A stretch of DNA of 5,912 bases, from NCBI GenBank assembly GCA_900556845.1, contig USQO01000096.1, positions 1-5,912 on the forward strand. Reading direction: 5' to 3'. How positions within the stretch are numbered: position 1 is the stretch's first letter; each line of letters begins with the position of its first letter. The notes below the pieces were generated by a model. That model made no database searches and was not told the DNA's origin. It was given only the letters and a program-made list of their open reading frames with translations. Positions 1 through 5,825 of this stretch are shown in pieces. The DNA is from an uncultured Bacteroides sp. (lineage in GTDB: Bacteria > Bacteroidota > Bacteroidia > Bacteroidales > Bacteroidaceae). The position numbers and the translations under genes were made by a program.

Positions 1-72
1 CAACATTTTTAAATACACGGTTAAAGAAAAAAAATATTTTTATAAAGCAGGGGCTCCATTCTATTTTTCCTA

Positions 73-80
73 TACTTTTA
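73..80 (+). promoter_or_regulatory. Possible -7 box of the beta-barrel gene promoter
   Basis: TACTTTTA matches the Bacteroidota -7 consensus TAnnTTTG except at the last base. It lies about 50 bases upstream of the ATG at 133, a plausible leader length. I see no TTG about 20 bases further upstream, so the assignment is weak. The leader after it is A-rich, with no Shine-Dalgarno sequence before the ATG. Confidence 0.25.
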
Positions 81-132
81 TGCCACTTTTACAGATATTC
101 AAAAGACAATACAACTAAAAAAAAATTCAATT

Positions 133-792
133 ATGAATGTAAGAAAACGAATCCTTTTCATTAGCCTTTCAGCGTTCGCCTTCCTGCAAGGCTATTCCCA
201 ACAATGGAATTTCGGAGTTGAAGCCGGTTACACCCGGAATAACTTTCACACAGACCTCCACAATTCAGCAAAAAACGGCTTTAAAGTCGGCGCGCTCGTC
301 CAATACAGTTTTCCATATTCCATTGAACTGGAAAGCGGACTGGCCTACGAAAGAAAAGGAGGCATGCTTGATGGCATGCAAAACATCCATGCCACCATCA
401 GCCGGATAGAAGCCAATCAGATGGATTACCTTCAGATTCCCTTGCTCGCAGGCTATCGGATTAATCTGGGAAAATCGTTCTCCATCCTTCCTCAGGCAGG
501 CGGATACATCAATACGGGTGTACGGGGCAGCGGATTTATCTCCGGAACAGATTTTTACGGGCAGCCGTACACCAGCGCTACCGATATCTTTAAAGCTTAT
601 AGCAGCAGCTCCTACAGCTACCGGCCGTTCAACCGTACCGATACCGGACTGGCTTTTGCCCTGAGCCTGCAATACCAGCATGTGCGCCTGAAAGCCTCGT
701 ACGAGCTCGGACTGAGCAACGTGCACAGCATCTATGGCACGCCCCGAAACCGCACTTTCGGTCTGTCCGTAGCCTACATGCTGAAAAAATAA
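133..792 (+). CDS. Outer-membrane beta-barrel (porin/PorT-like) family protein
   Basis: This 219-residue protein is probably exported to the outer membrane. A signal peptide is visible: basic residues NVRKR, a hydrophobic stretch at about 7-20, and likely cleavage near S22/Q23, leaving an N-terminal Gln as is common in this phylum. The mature part alternates polar and hydrophobic residues, with many Gly and aromatic residues, as in amphipathic strands. The segment DYLQIPLL (98-105), followed by a Gly-Tyr turn, is typical of the family usually annotated as outer membrane protein beta-barrel domain (PF13568-like). The last strand is FGLSVAYML, ending in KK. The size fits a barrel of about 8-10 strands, too small for a general porin. 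Cargo or partner cannot be read from the sequence. The gene stands alone on this strand and converges with the OmpA-family gene. Family is fairly sure; function is unknown. Confidence 0.85.
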   Translation: MNVRKRILFISLSAFAFLQGYSQQWNFGVEAGYTRNNFHTDLHNSAKNGFKVGALVQYSFPYSIELESGLAYERKGGMLDGMQNIHATISRIEANQMDYLQIPLLAGYRINLGKSFSILPQAGGYINTGVRGSGFISGTDFYGQPYTSATDIFKAYSSSSYSYRPFNRTDTGLAFALSLQYQHVRLKASYELGLSNVHSIYGTPRNRTFGLSVAYMLKK

Positions 793-803
793 GTCCTATC
801 AAA

Positions 804-840
804 TAAAAAAAGGATGTACTCCATGAAAAGAGTACATCCT
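804..840 (-). terminator. Intrinsic terminator of the OmpA-family gene
   Basis: There is a perfect 11-bp inverted repeat, AGGATGTACTC (811-821) and GAGTACATCCT (830-840), with an 8-nt loop. Read on the minus strand, the hairpin is followed at once by a T-run (complement of the A-run 805-810). It lies about 63 bases past the OmpA-family stop codon. On the plus strand no T-run follows, so it would end transcription of the beta-barrel gene poorly, although it starts only 19 bases after that gene's stop. Confidence 0.85.
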
Positions 841-902
841 ACCCAAGGTTTATCAAAATTGTTTTATAAAACAGAGTTATATCGCACTGCCCGAAGCAAT
901 CA

Positions 903-2075
903 TTACTTATTATTCACTTCTTCCAGTGTAGCAATACTTACACGGTTCCAGTCTGGTTCGCTGAACATGCTACCTACACCCTGGCCTTCGGCAGTAATAC
1001 GGCTTGCACTAATCTTATAAGTATTGACAAGCATATTCTTTACAGCCTCAGCACGCTGTCTGGCAATACGTTCGTTCACCTCTACACTACCTTCCGGTGA
1101 AGCATAACCCAAAATCTTCACTGTGCTGCCCGGATGATTCTTCATATAAGTAGCAATACGCTCTACGTTCGGTTTCTGGTCGGCACCAATGGTAATTTTA
1201 CCCTGACGGAATGTAATTACTGACTCCATGCTCTTAGTAGAAGTTTCCTGAACGATGGTTTCAACCTGTTTCGGTGCATTCTGGCAGTCAGTCAGTTCCT
1301 GCTGCAGACGTGCATTTTCTGCCTTGGCAGCATCCAGTGCCTGCTGTACAGCAGCTTCCTGTTCGCGCAAGCTGTTGATCGTATTGTTCAACTGGTCTAC
1401 TTCAGCCTGGTTGTATGGTTTCACGATAGTCTGGTAACGTTTTCCGTTGCTTCCGGCAAAGTGGTAAGTCACGCCAGCCAGCAATTCCAGTCCCGACTTA
1501 TTTACATTCAGCTTATGAGCCTGATTTCCGTCCATACGATAAACCATTGCCGGTTTTACGTTGATACTCCAAGCCTTGCTTTCACCCAGGTTGAAGTTGA
1601 AGCTTGCACCAAAACGGCTAACCAAGTAGCTGCGGTCGTAGCTGTAACCAGAGTTCATGAAATCGTGTCCCCAACCAATACCTGTAACAGTTTCTACTTC
1701 GAACAGGCGAGGCTCACCATTATAACCAAATATCAAGTTTGACAAGTTAATCTTTCCGTTTGCAGTAATGCTAAGCGCATCAAATGCGTTGCGGCTGGCA
1801 GAAGTATTCACTGCGGTAAGTCCCTGTACCGAAAGTCCCAGTACTGGAGTAACCTGCTTACCCAACTCCAATCCTACAACACCACGCATATTTTTCCAAA
1901 ACGCAGCATGTGCTACCGGAGTTACACCACCTCCATTAAGTCCCACATACCAGTTATCCAGAAACTTATTACCATCGTAAACATTCTGAGCATTTGCAGT
2001 CATCACGGTAGCGGCCAAAGCCAAAGCAACAAAACCTTTCTTTTTCATTTTTAAAACCTTTTTTATATTATCCAT
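903..2075 (-). CDS. OmpA-family outer-membrane protein, beta-barrel plus peptidoglycan-binding domain
   Basis: This 390-residue protein should anchor the outer membrane to the cell wall. The signal peptide ends ATVMTANA|Q (cleavage after A29). Residues about 35-210 form a Gly/aromatic-rich barrel region. Residues 222-264 are a Gln/Glu/Leu-rich coiled-coil linker. Residues about 283-385 form the OmpA C-terminal domain, with the motif N334-ERIARQRA-EAV and a terminal NRVSI strand. The peptidoglycan-binding Arg of the family is present (R341), but the usual Asp in the GhTD motif is Ser326 in GYASPEG. Two starts are possible: ATG at 2075, or an in-frame ATG at 2048 (381 residues). The latter gives a more standard signal peptide (MKKKGF...) and has AAGG 8 bases upstream, so it may be the true start. 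Transcription would be monocistronic, ending at the 804-840 hairpin. Confidence 0.93.
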   Translation of the reverse strand: MDNIKKVLKMKKKGFVALALAATVMTANAQNVYDGNKFLDNWYVGLNGGGVTPVAHAAFWKNMRGVVGLELGKQVTPVLGLSVQGLTAVNTSASRNAFDALSITANGKINLSNLIFGYNGEPRLFEVETVTGIGWGHDFMNSGYSYDRSYLVSRFGASFNFNLGESKAWSINVKPAMVYRMDGNQAHKLNVNKSGLELLAGVTYHFAGSNGKRYQTIVKPYNQAEVDQLNNTINSLREQEAAVQQALDAAKAENARLQQELTDCQNAPKQVETIVQETSTKSMESVITFRQGKITIGADQKPNVERIATYMKNHPGSTVKILGYASPEGSVEVNERIARQRAEAVKNMLVNTYKISASRITAEGQGVGSMFSEPDWNRVSIATLEEVNNK

Positions 2076-2555
2076 TATTATTTCTTCTTTGCAAACTCAA
2101 ACAGTTTTCAGCACTGTTGTTCTGTAAAGTACACTCATATAACAAACGGCCGAAGCAATTGTTCACGAAACAGAGAAAAAAATCTTTTTTTTCATTATAT
2201 TTGCATCACCTTCTTTTATCTTTTTTAAACATACCGTCTATTCAAAAAGAATTATGCTAAAAATTTTACATATACGACTTCATAATGTTAAAATAAAAAC
2301 TTTTTTAATCAACAATTGTCATAACCGTAAACCACGTGCAATATTCGCAATTTTTCTAGAGAGTAACAAGCATTTGTCTGGAAATTTAATCACCAAGTAC
2401 AAAAAAGTGCTACACACAAGAATATTTCTTTGTTTTACACCCCTCCAATCATCTTCTCCCAACACCATATTATATTGCTTTTGCAATTCGAAATATGGGA
2501 AAATACAACCTATTCTATAATTTCCGAAAACATTTTTATAATAAAAACGCGCAAT
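2076..2555. other. AT-rich divergent intergenic region without a convincing gene
   Basis: These 480 bases separate the start of the minus-strand OmpA-family gene from the start of the plus-strand S46 peptidase, and should hold both promoters and leaders. An 88-codon open frame at 2254-2520 has low-complexity, AT-driven composition (many Ile, Lys, Asn, Ser) and no recognisable domain, so I do not call it a gene. The frame that runs upstream of the peptidase from 2430 to 2555 is likewise not signal-peptide-like. One clear -7 element is seen at 2196; no tRNA or strong hairpin was found. Confidence 0.6.
2196..2203 (+). promoter_or_regulatory. Perfect TAnnTTTG -7 element, possible promoter of the S46 peptidase
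   Basis: TATATTTG matches the Bacteroidota -7 consensus exactly and points toward the peptidase. No TTG lies at the usual spacing of about 20 bases upstream; the nearest, at 2159-2161, is 34 bases away. If used, it would give an untranslated leader of roughly 345 bases, which is long. It could be a chance match in AT-rich DNA. Confidence 0.35.
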
Positions 2556-4724
2556 ATGGACTTAAAAAAAATTTCAACCCTGCTGCTGGGCTGCGCCCTC
2601 TGGCTACCCATGCAGGCCAATGAAGGCATGTGGATGCTCACCGACCTGAAGCAGCAAAATGCGGCTGCCATGTACGACCTGGGACTGGACCTGCATATCG
2701 ACCAAGTTTATCATCCCGACAGCATCAGCCTGAAAGATGCCGTAGTACACTTCGGAGGCGGATGTACAGGCGAAGTGATTTCTGCCGAAGGACTGGTACT
2801 GACCAATCATCACTGCGGATACTCGTACATACAGCAGCACAGCTCTGTAGAGCATGACTACCTGACCGACGGATTCTGGGCCATGACACGCAGCCAGGAG
2901 CTGCCTTGCAAGGGGCTGACCGTTACGTTTATCGACCGCATCCTCGACGTAACACCCTACGTACGGGAGCAGCTGGCCAAGGACCCCGACCCGGAAGGCA
3001 TAAATTACCTGTCGCCCAGCTACCTGAGCCAAGTGGCCGACCGTTTTGCCAAAGCCGAGAACATTGCAACCGATGAGTTTACCGTACTGGAACTTAAACC
3101 ATTTTACGGCGCCAATAAGTACTACCTGTTTGTTAAAACAGTATATAAGGATATACGTATGGTAGGCGCTCCCCCTTCTTCCATCGGTAAGTTTGGTGCA
3201 GATACCGACAACTGGATGTGGCCCCGCCACTGCGGTGACTTCTCTATCTTCCGCATCTATGCCGGCAAAGACGGCAAACCCGCCAACTACAGCGTCGAGA
3301 ACCAGCCTCTGCGCGTCAAGAAACACCTCACCATCAATCTGGGCGGCATCAAGGAAGGCGACTTTACCTTCGCAATGGGATTCCCCGGACGCAACTGGCG
3401 CTACATGATCAGCGACGAAGTGGAAGAACGCATGAAAACCACCAACTTTATGCGCGACACCGTACGCGGCGTGCGCCTGAGAGCCCTGAACAAGGAAATG
3501 ATGAAGAGTGCCAAGACACGCATCCAGTATGCCAGCAAGTATGCCGGCTCGGCCAACTACTGGAAAAATGCCATCGGTATGAACGAGGGTCTGGTACGGC
3601 TGAAAGTGCTCGACACGAAAAGAAAACAGCAGGAAGAGCTGCTGGCATACGGCGAACAGAGCGGCAACGGCGAGTTCAGAAAAGCATACGAAAGTATCAA
3701 GGATATCGTAGCCAAGCGTTTCGATGCTGTCTATCACCAGCAGGCCATTCTGGAGGCGCTGATGCAGGGCACCGAGTTCAGCAAAGTACCGGAAACCGAC
3801 AAGCTGCATAAGGCACTGCTGGCCAAAGACCGTGAGGCAGTAAAAGCCAGCCTGGAACAACTGAAGCAGGATTTCGAAAAGTTCTTCAACAAAGACTACG
3901 ACCCCGAAGTAGACCGCAAAGTATCGAAAGAAATGCTGAGTCTGTATGCCCGTCTGGTTCCTGCCGCACAGCACATCAGCATCTTCGGCAGCATCCGGCA
4001 AAAATTCGGCGGCAGCACCAGCGATTTTGTAGATGTCTGCTTCGACAAGTCCATCTTCAGCAGCAAAGAGGCATTTGCCAAGTTCGTGAAACGTCCGTCG
4101 GCAGCCGCACTCAAAAAGGACTGGATGATTCTGTATGCAAAATCGGTGAAAGAAGGTTATAAAGCTACATCGGAAGCCATGAAAGCCGAAACCGAAGCCT
4201 ACAACAAGGCACACAAGACATGGGTGGCCGGCATGCTGGAACTGAAACAGAAAAAGGGAATTCCCGTTTATCCGGATGCCAACTCTACTCTGCGCCTGAC
4301 TTACGGCAAGATTGGTTCGTACGAACCGCAGGACGGAAAAGAGTATCTCTACTACACAACACTGGAAGGCGTGATGGAAAAAGAAGACTCTACAAACTAT
4401 GAATTCGTAGTCCCGGCCCGCCTGAAAGAGCTGTATCAGAAAAAAGATTTTGGCAGATATGCCATGAAAGACGGCCGCATGCCTGTCTGCTTTGCCACGG
4501 GCACGGATAACACCGGCGGCAATTCCGGCTCACCCGTATTCAACAGCAAGGGAGAACTGATAGGCACCGGCTTCGACCGAAACTGGGAAGGCCTTACAGG
4601 CGACATTGCCTATAACCCCAAATTACAACGGGCTGCCTGCGTAGACATCCGCTATACTTTATTTATTATAGACAAGTTTGCAGGTGCCAAGCATCTGATA
4701 GACGAAATGACCATCGTGGAATAA
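2556..4724 (+). CDS. S46 family dipeptidyl-peptidase, DPP11-like (Asp/Glu-specific)
   Basis: This is a periplasmic serine exopeptidase that would remove dipeptides from the N-terminus of peptides. Starting at ATG 2556 it has 722 residues, close to Porphyromonas gingivalis DPP7 and DPP11 (about 710-720). A signal peptide follows directly (DLKK, hydrophobic 6-18, cleavage near A21). The open frame extends up to an ATG at 2430, but that would bury the signal peptide behind 42 unlikely residues. Catalytic residues are visible: His86 in TNHHCGY, Asp228 in RHCGDF, Ser657 in GGNSGSPV. Arg675, in FDRNWE, lies 18 residues after the Ser, the same spacing as Ser655/Arg673 in P. gingivalis DPP11; DPP7 has Gly in that position. 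Known structures place a helical domain between the two barrel halves, here about residues 280-575. Cys70 and Cys87 are placed like the chymotrypsin Cys42-Cys58 disulfide. Family is certain; Asp/Glu specificity is inferred. It appears monocistronic. Confidence 0.96.
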   Translation: MDLKKISTLLLGCALWLPMQANEGMWMLTDLKQQNAAAMYDLGLDLHIDQVYHPDSISLKDAVVHFGGGCTGEVISAEGLVLTNHHCGYSYIQQHSSVEHDYLTDGFWAMTRSQELPCKGLTVTFIDRILDVTPYVREQLAKDPDPEGINYLSPSYLSQVADRFAKAENIATDEFTVLELKPFYGANKYYLFVKTVYKDIRMVGAPPSSIGKFGADTDNWMWPRHCGDFSIFRIYAGKDGKPANYSVENQPLRVKKHLTINLGGIKEGDFTFAMGFPGRNWRYMISDEVEERMKTTNFMRDTVRGVRLRALNKEMMKSAKTRIQYASKYAGSANYWKNAIGMNEGLVRLKVLDTKRKQQEELLAYGEQSGNGEFRKAYESIKDIVAKRFDAVYHQQAILEALMQGTEFSKVPETDKLHKALLAKDREAVKASLEQLKQDFEKFFNKDYDPEVDRKVSKEMLSLYARLVPAAQHISIFGSIRQKFGGSTSDFVDVCFDKSIFSSKEAFAKFVKRPSAAALKKDWMILYAKSVKEGYKATSEAMKAETEAYNKAHKTWVAGMLELKQKKGIPVYPDANSTLRLTYGKIGSYEPQDGKEYLYYTTLEGVMEKEDSTNYEFVVPARLKELYQKKDFGRYAMKDGRMPVCFATGTDNTGGNSGSPVFNSKGELIGTGFDRNWEGLTGDIAYNPKLQRAACVDIRYTLFIIDKFAGAKHLIDEMTIVE

Positions 4725-4732
4725 TAAAACAG

Positions 4733-4778
4733 AAAGGAGATAAACGTTACCCTATTGCGTTTATCTCCTTTTATTTTT
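4733..4778 (+). terminator. Intrinsic terminator of the S46 peptidase gene
   Basis: A perfect 14-bp inverted repeat (4733-4746 and 4758-4771, core GGAGATAAACG) with an 11-nt loop starts 8 bases after the stop codon and runs into TTTTATTTTT. On the minus strand it is followed by CTGTTTTATTAT, so it may also work weakly in reverse and protect the peptidase gene from antisense readthrough from the small RNA locus. Confidence 0.92.
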
Positions 4779-4780
4779 AG

Positions 4781-4895
4781 TTTATCACAGCCTTGACACG
4801 CGTTCTGCATTCCAATAACACAGATACCTCATTGCAATGCCTTACGTTCACCACTCAAATGAGAAAAACAACCGTCAAGGACTTTCCGAATGTAC
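4781..4895. other. Intergenic stretch with a long-range inverted repeat
   Basis: No open frame of note lies here. Two features stand out: CCTTGAC (4791-4797) and its complement GTCAAGG (4874-4880), 76 bases apart, and the 10-bp palindrome CATTGCAATG at 4830-4839. They could close a folded transcript, but 7-bp arms at this distance can arise by chance. I assign no function. Confidence 0.3.
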
Positions 4896-4927
4896 AAAAA
4901 TAAAAAAGGGAATCTTCACAGACTCCC
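4896..4927 (-). terminator. Intrinsic terminator of the small RNA
   Basis: Read on the minus strand, GGGAGTCT and AGATTCCC pair into an 8-bp stem (one G-T wobble) closed by the tetraloop GTGA, a GNRA type, followed by TTTTTTATTTTT. On the plus strand the stem is not followed by a T-run, so its direction is clear. Confidence 0.8.
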
Positions 4928-4957
4928 AATCTTCATTAACCTTAAATCTAATACCAT
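4916..4957 (-). other. 13-codon mini-ORF inside the small RNA
   Basis: The ATG at 4957 opens the frame MVLDLRLMKIGSL, whose stop TGA (4918-4916) falls in the loop of the terminator hairpin. It would begin only about 10 bases into the transcript, without a Shine-Dalgarno sequence, as is usual in this phylum. The layout resembles a leader peptide whose translation could affect the hairpin. It is too short to judge as coding from one sequence, and may be chance. Confidence 0.2.
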
Positions 4958-4970
4958 GAAAAACACAGTG

Positions 4971-4978
4971 CAAAGATA
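4971..4978 (-). promoter_or_regulatory. Promoter -7 box of the small RNA
   Basis: On the minus strand the sequence is TATCTTTG, an exact match to TAnnTTTG. Candidate -33 elements are TTG at 4997-4995 (16-base spacing) or TTTG at 5005-5002 (23-base spacing). Neither has the roughly 20-base spacing seen at the rpsP promoter in this window, so the -7 box carries most of the evidence. Confidence 0.65.
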
Positions 4979-4985
4979 AAGGTTT

Positions 4986-5001
4986 TATGTTATACAACAT
5001 A
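4986..5001. promoter_or_regulatory. Imperfect dyad over the -33 region of the small RNA promoter
   Basis: TATGTT (4986-4991) and AACATA (4996-5001) are inverted 6-base arms around ATAC. This 16-base near-palindrome sits just upstream of the -7 box, where a repressor or activator would act. AT-rich DNA produces such dyads by chance, so an operator role is only a suggestion. Confidence 0.25.
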
Positions 5002-5135
5002 CAAAACCCCGCAAAAATGCACCTGTTTTTATATTTATTAACTAATGTCAGATTGATATTATCGTAAAATCACATTCGTGCCCCTATTTTTAAGTCCCGC
5101 CCTAAATTTTACACCAACAAATCGATACAAAGGTA

Positions 5136-5166
5136 TTGTATATTAAAAATATAAGTCGTACCTTTG
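5136..5166 (+). promoter_or_regulatory. rpsP promoter, Bacteroidota sigma-ABfr type
   Basis: TTG (5136-5138) and TACCTTTG (5159-5166) match the -33 and -7 elements known for Bacteroides housekeeping promoters, with 20 bases between them. Transcription should begin near 5172, giving a leader of about 58 bases before the S16 start. This is the best promoter match in the window. Confidence 0.85.
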
Positions 5167-5171
5167 CAGCC

Positions 5172-5190
5172 GCTAATACGAGCTATTAGC
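5172..5190 (+). promoter_or_regulatory. Hairpin at the 5' end of the rpsP leader
   Basis: GCTAATA (5172-5178) and TATTAGC (5184-5190) form a perfect 7-bp stem with a 5-nt loop, starting almost exactly at the predicted transcription start. It could protect the mRNA 5' end or take part in control of S16 synthesis. It lies 40 bases from the start codon and so does not hide it. No match to a leader family I know. Confidence 0.45.
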
Positions 5191-5230
5191 ATTTAATTCA
5201 AATCATTCACAATAAACTAAATTAAAGAAA

Positions 5231-5764
5231 ATGGCAACTAAAATCAGATTGCAAAGAAGAGGTCGTAAAAGCTATGCTTTTTACTCAATCGTTATCGCTG
5301 ACGCAAGAGCACCACGTGATGGTAGATTTACTGAAAAAATCGGTACTTACAACCCTAACACCGATCCTGCCACAGTAGATTTGAATTTTGATCGTGCTTT
5401 GTACTGGGTTATGAACGGTGCACAGCCTACTGACACTGTACGTAACATCCTGTCAAAAGAAGGTGTTTACATGAAGAAACACTTGCTGGGCGGTGTTGCT
5501 AAAGGTGCATTCGACGAAGCACAGGCTGAAGCTAAATTCAACGCTTGGAAAGAAAACAAACAGAACGGCTTGGCTACCCTGAAAGCAAAACAGGAAGAAG
5601 CTAAAAAAGCAGAAGCAAAAGCACGTCTGGAAGCAGAAAAGAAAGTAAACGAAGCTATCGCTAAGAAAGTAGCTGAAAAGAAAGCTGCTGAAGCTGCTGC
5701 TCAGGCAGAAGAAAACGCTGAAGCTACTGCTGAAGAAGCTACAGAAGCTCCTGCTGAAGCTTAA
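5231..5764 (+). CDS. rpsP: 30S ribosomal protein S16
   Basis: S16 binds 16S rRNA and helps assemble the body of the small ribosomal subunit. The first 80 or so residues are the conserved S16 core: KIRLQRRGRKSYAFYSIVIAD, DGRFTEKIGTYNP and LNFDRALYWVMNGAQPTDTV all align with the family. The protein is 177 residues, against 82 in Escherichia coli. The extra part is a tail: residues about 90-150 are Ala/Lys/Glu-rich and likely helical, and from residue 152 on there are no Lys or Arg, giving an acidic Ala/Glu end. As far as I recall, long S16 tails of this kind are usual in Bacteroidota. The ATG follows an A-rich leader (ATTAAAGAAA) with no Shine-Dalgarno sequence. The gene has its own promoter and terminator, so it is monocistronic, unlike the rpsP-rimM-trmD-rplS operon of E. 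coli. Confidence 0.98.
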   Translation: MATKIRLQRRGRKSYAFYSIVIADARAPRDGRFTEKIGTYNPNTDPATVDLNFDRALYWVMNGAQPTDTVRNILSKEGVYMKKHLLGGVAKGAFDEAQAEAKFNAWKENKQNGLATLKAKQEEAKKAEAKARLEAEKKVNEAIAKKVAEKKAAEAAAQAEENAEATAEEATEAPAEA

Positions 5765-5785
5765 TTCGTTTATTAAAGAATTTAC

Positions 5786-5825
5786 AAAAGGTTCTTACCT
5801 CGAAATGGGTAAGAACCTTTTTTTT
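5786..5825 (+). terminator. Intrinsic terminator of rpsP
   Basis: A 14-bp perfect stem (5786-5799 with 5808-5821, core GGTTCTTACC), extended by one T-G pair around a 6-nt loop, runs into eight T residues (5818-5825). It begins 22 bases after the stop codon. The remaining bases to 5912 are AT-rich and show nothing I can assign. Confidence 0.93.

Larger units (their letters stand above)
4896..4966 (-). ncRNA. Probable small RNA of about 70 nt (promoter-to-terminator unit)
   Basis: On the minus strand a perfect -7 box (4971-4978) is followed by a short AT-rich transcript that begins near 4966 and ends in a strong intrinsic terminator (4896-4927). No protein gene lies within the unit or immediately after it; the next gene downstream, the S46 peptidase, is convergent. 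The transcript includes ATGGTATTAG and ATTTAAGGTTAATG, and a 13-codon frame (4916-4957). From memory, very similar leader-like stretches recur between genes in Bacteroides genomes, but I could not check this here. It may be a stand-alone regulatory RNA or an orphan leader/attenuator that has lost its gene. Existence of the transcript is well supported by its signals; its role is unknown. Confidence 0.6.

Noticed and set aside
361..379. GGCATGC direct repeat in the beta-barrel gene
   Set aside because: Two copies of a 7-mer within coding sequence, with no further copies or structure; explained by the coding frame.
265..726. 153-codon minus-strand frame inside the beta-barrel gene
   Set aside because: It is a shadow of the sense gene, which has a signal peptide and a family motif; the antisense product has neither.
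2254..2520. 88-codon plus-strand frame in the divergent intergenic region
   Set aside because: AT-driven composition, no domain or signal peptide, no promoter at a sensible distance, and it overlaps the region just upstream of the peptidase start.
2430..2555. N-terminal extension of the S46 peptidase from the upstream ATG
   Set aside because: It would place 42 unusual residues ahead of a clear signal peptide that starts at the ATG at 2556.
2556..2600. Lipoprotein lipobox LLGC in the S46 signal peptide
   Set aside because: Hydrophobic residues continue well past the Cys, the -2 Leu is unfavourable, and S46 peptidases are known as soluble periplasmic enzymes; cleavage near A21 fits better.
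2604..4214. Open frame of 536 codons on the minus strand, antisense to the S46 peptidase gene
   Set aside because: It overlaps a certain gene, has Cys/His/Phe-rich composition with no recognisable domain, and is explained by the rarity of TTA, CTA and TCA codons in the sense gene.
5500..5761. Repetitive GAAGCT-like sequence at the 3' end of rpsP considered as a DNA repeat
   Set aside because: The repetition follows from Ala/Glu/Lys codons in the protein tail, with no regular unit length.
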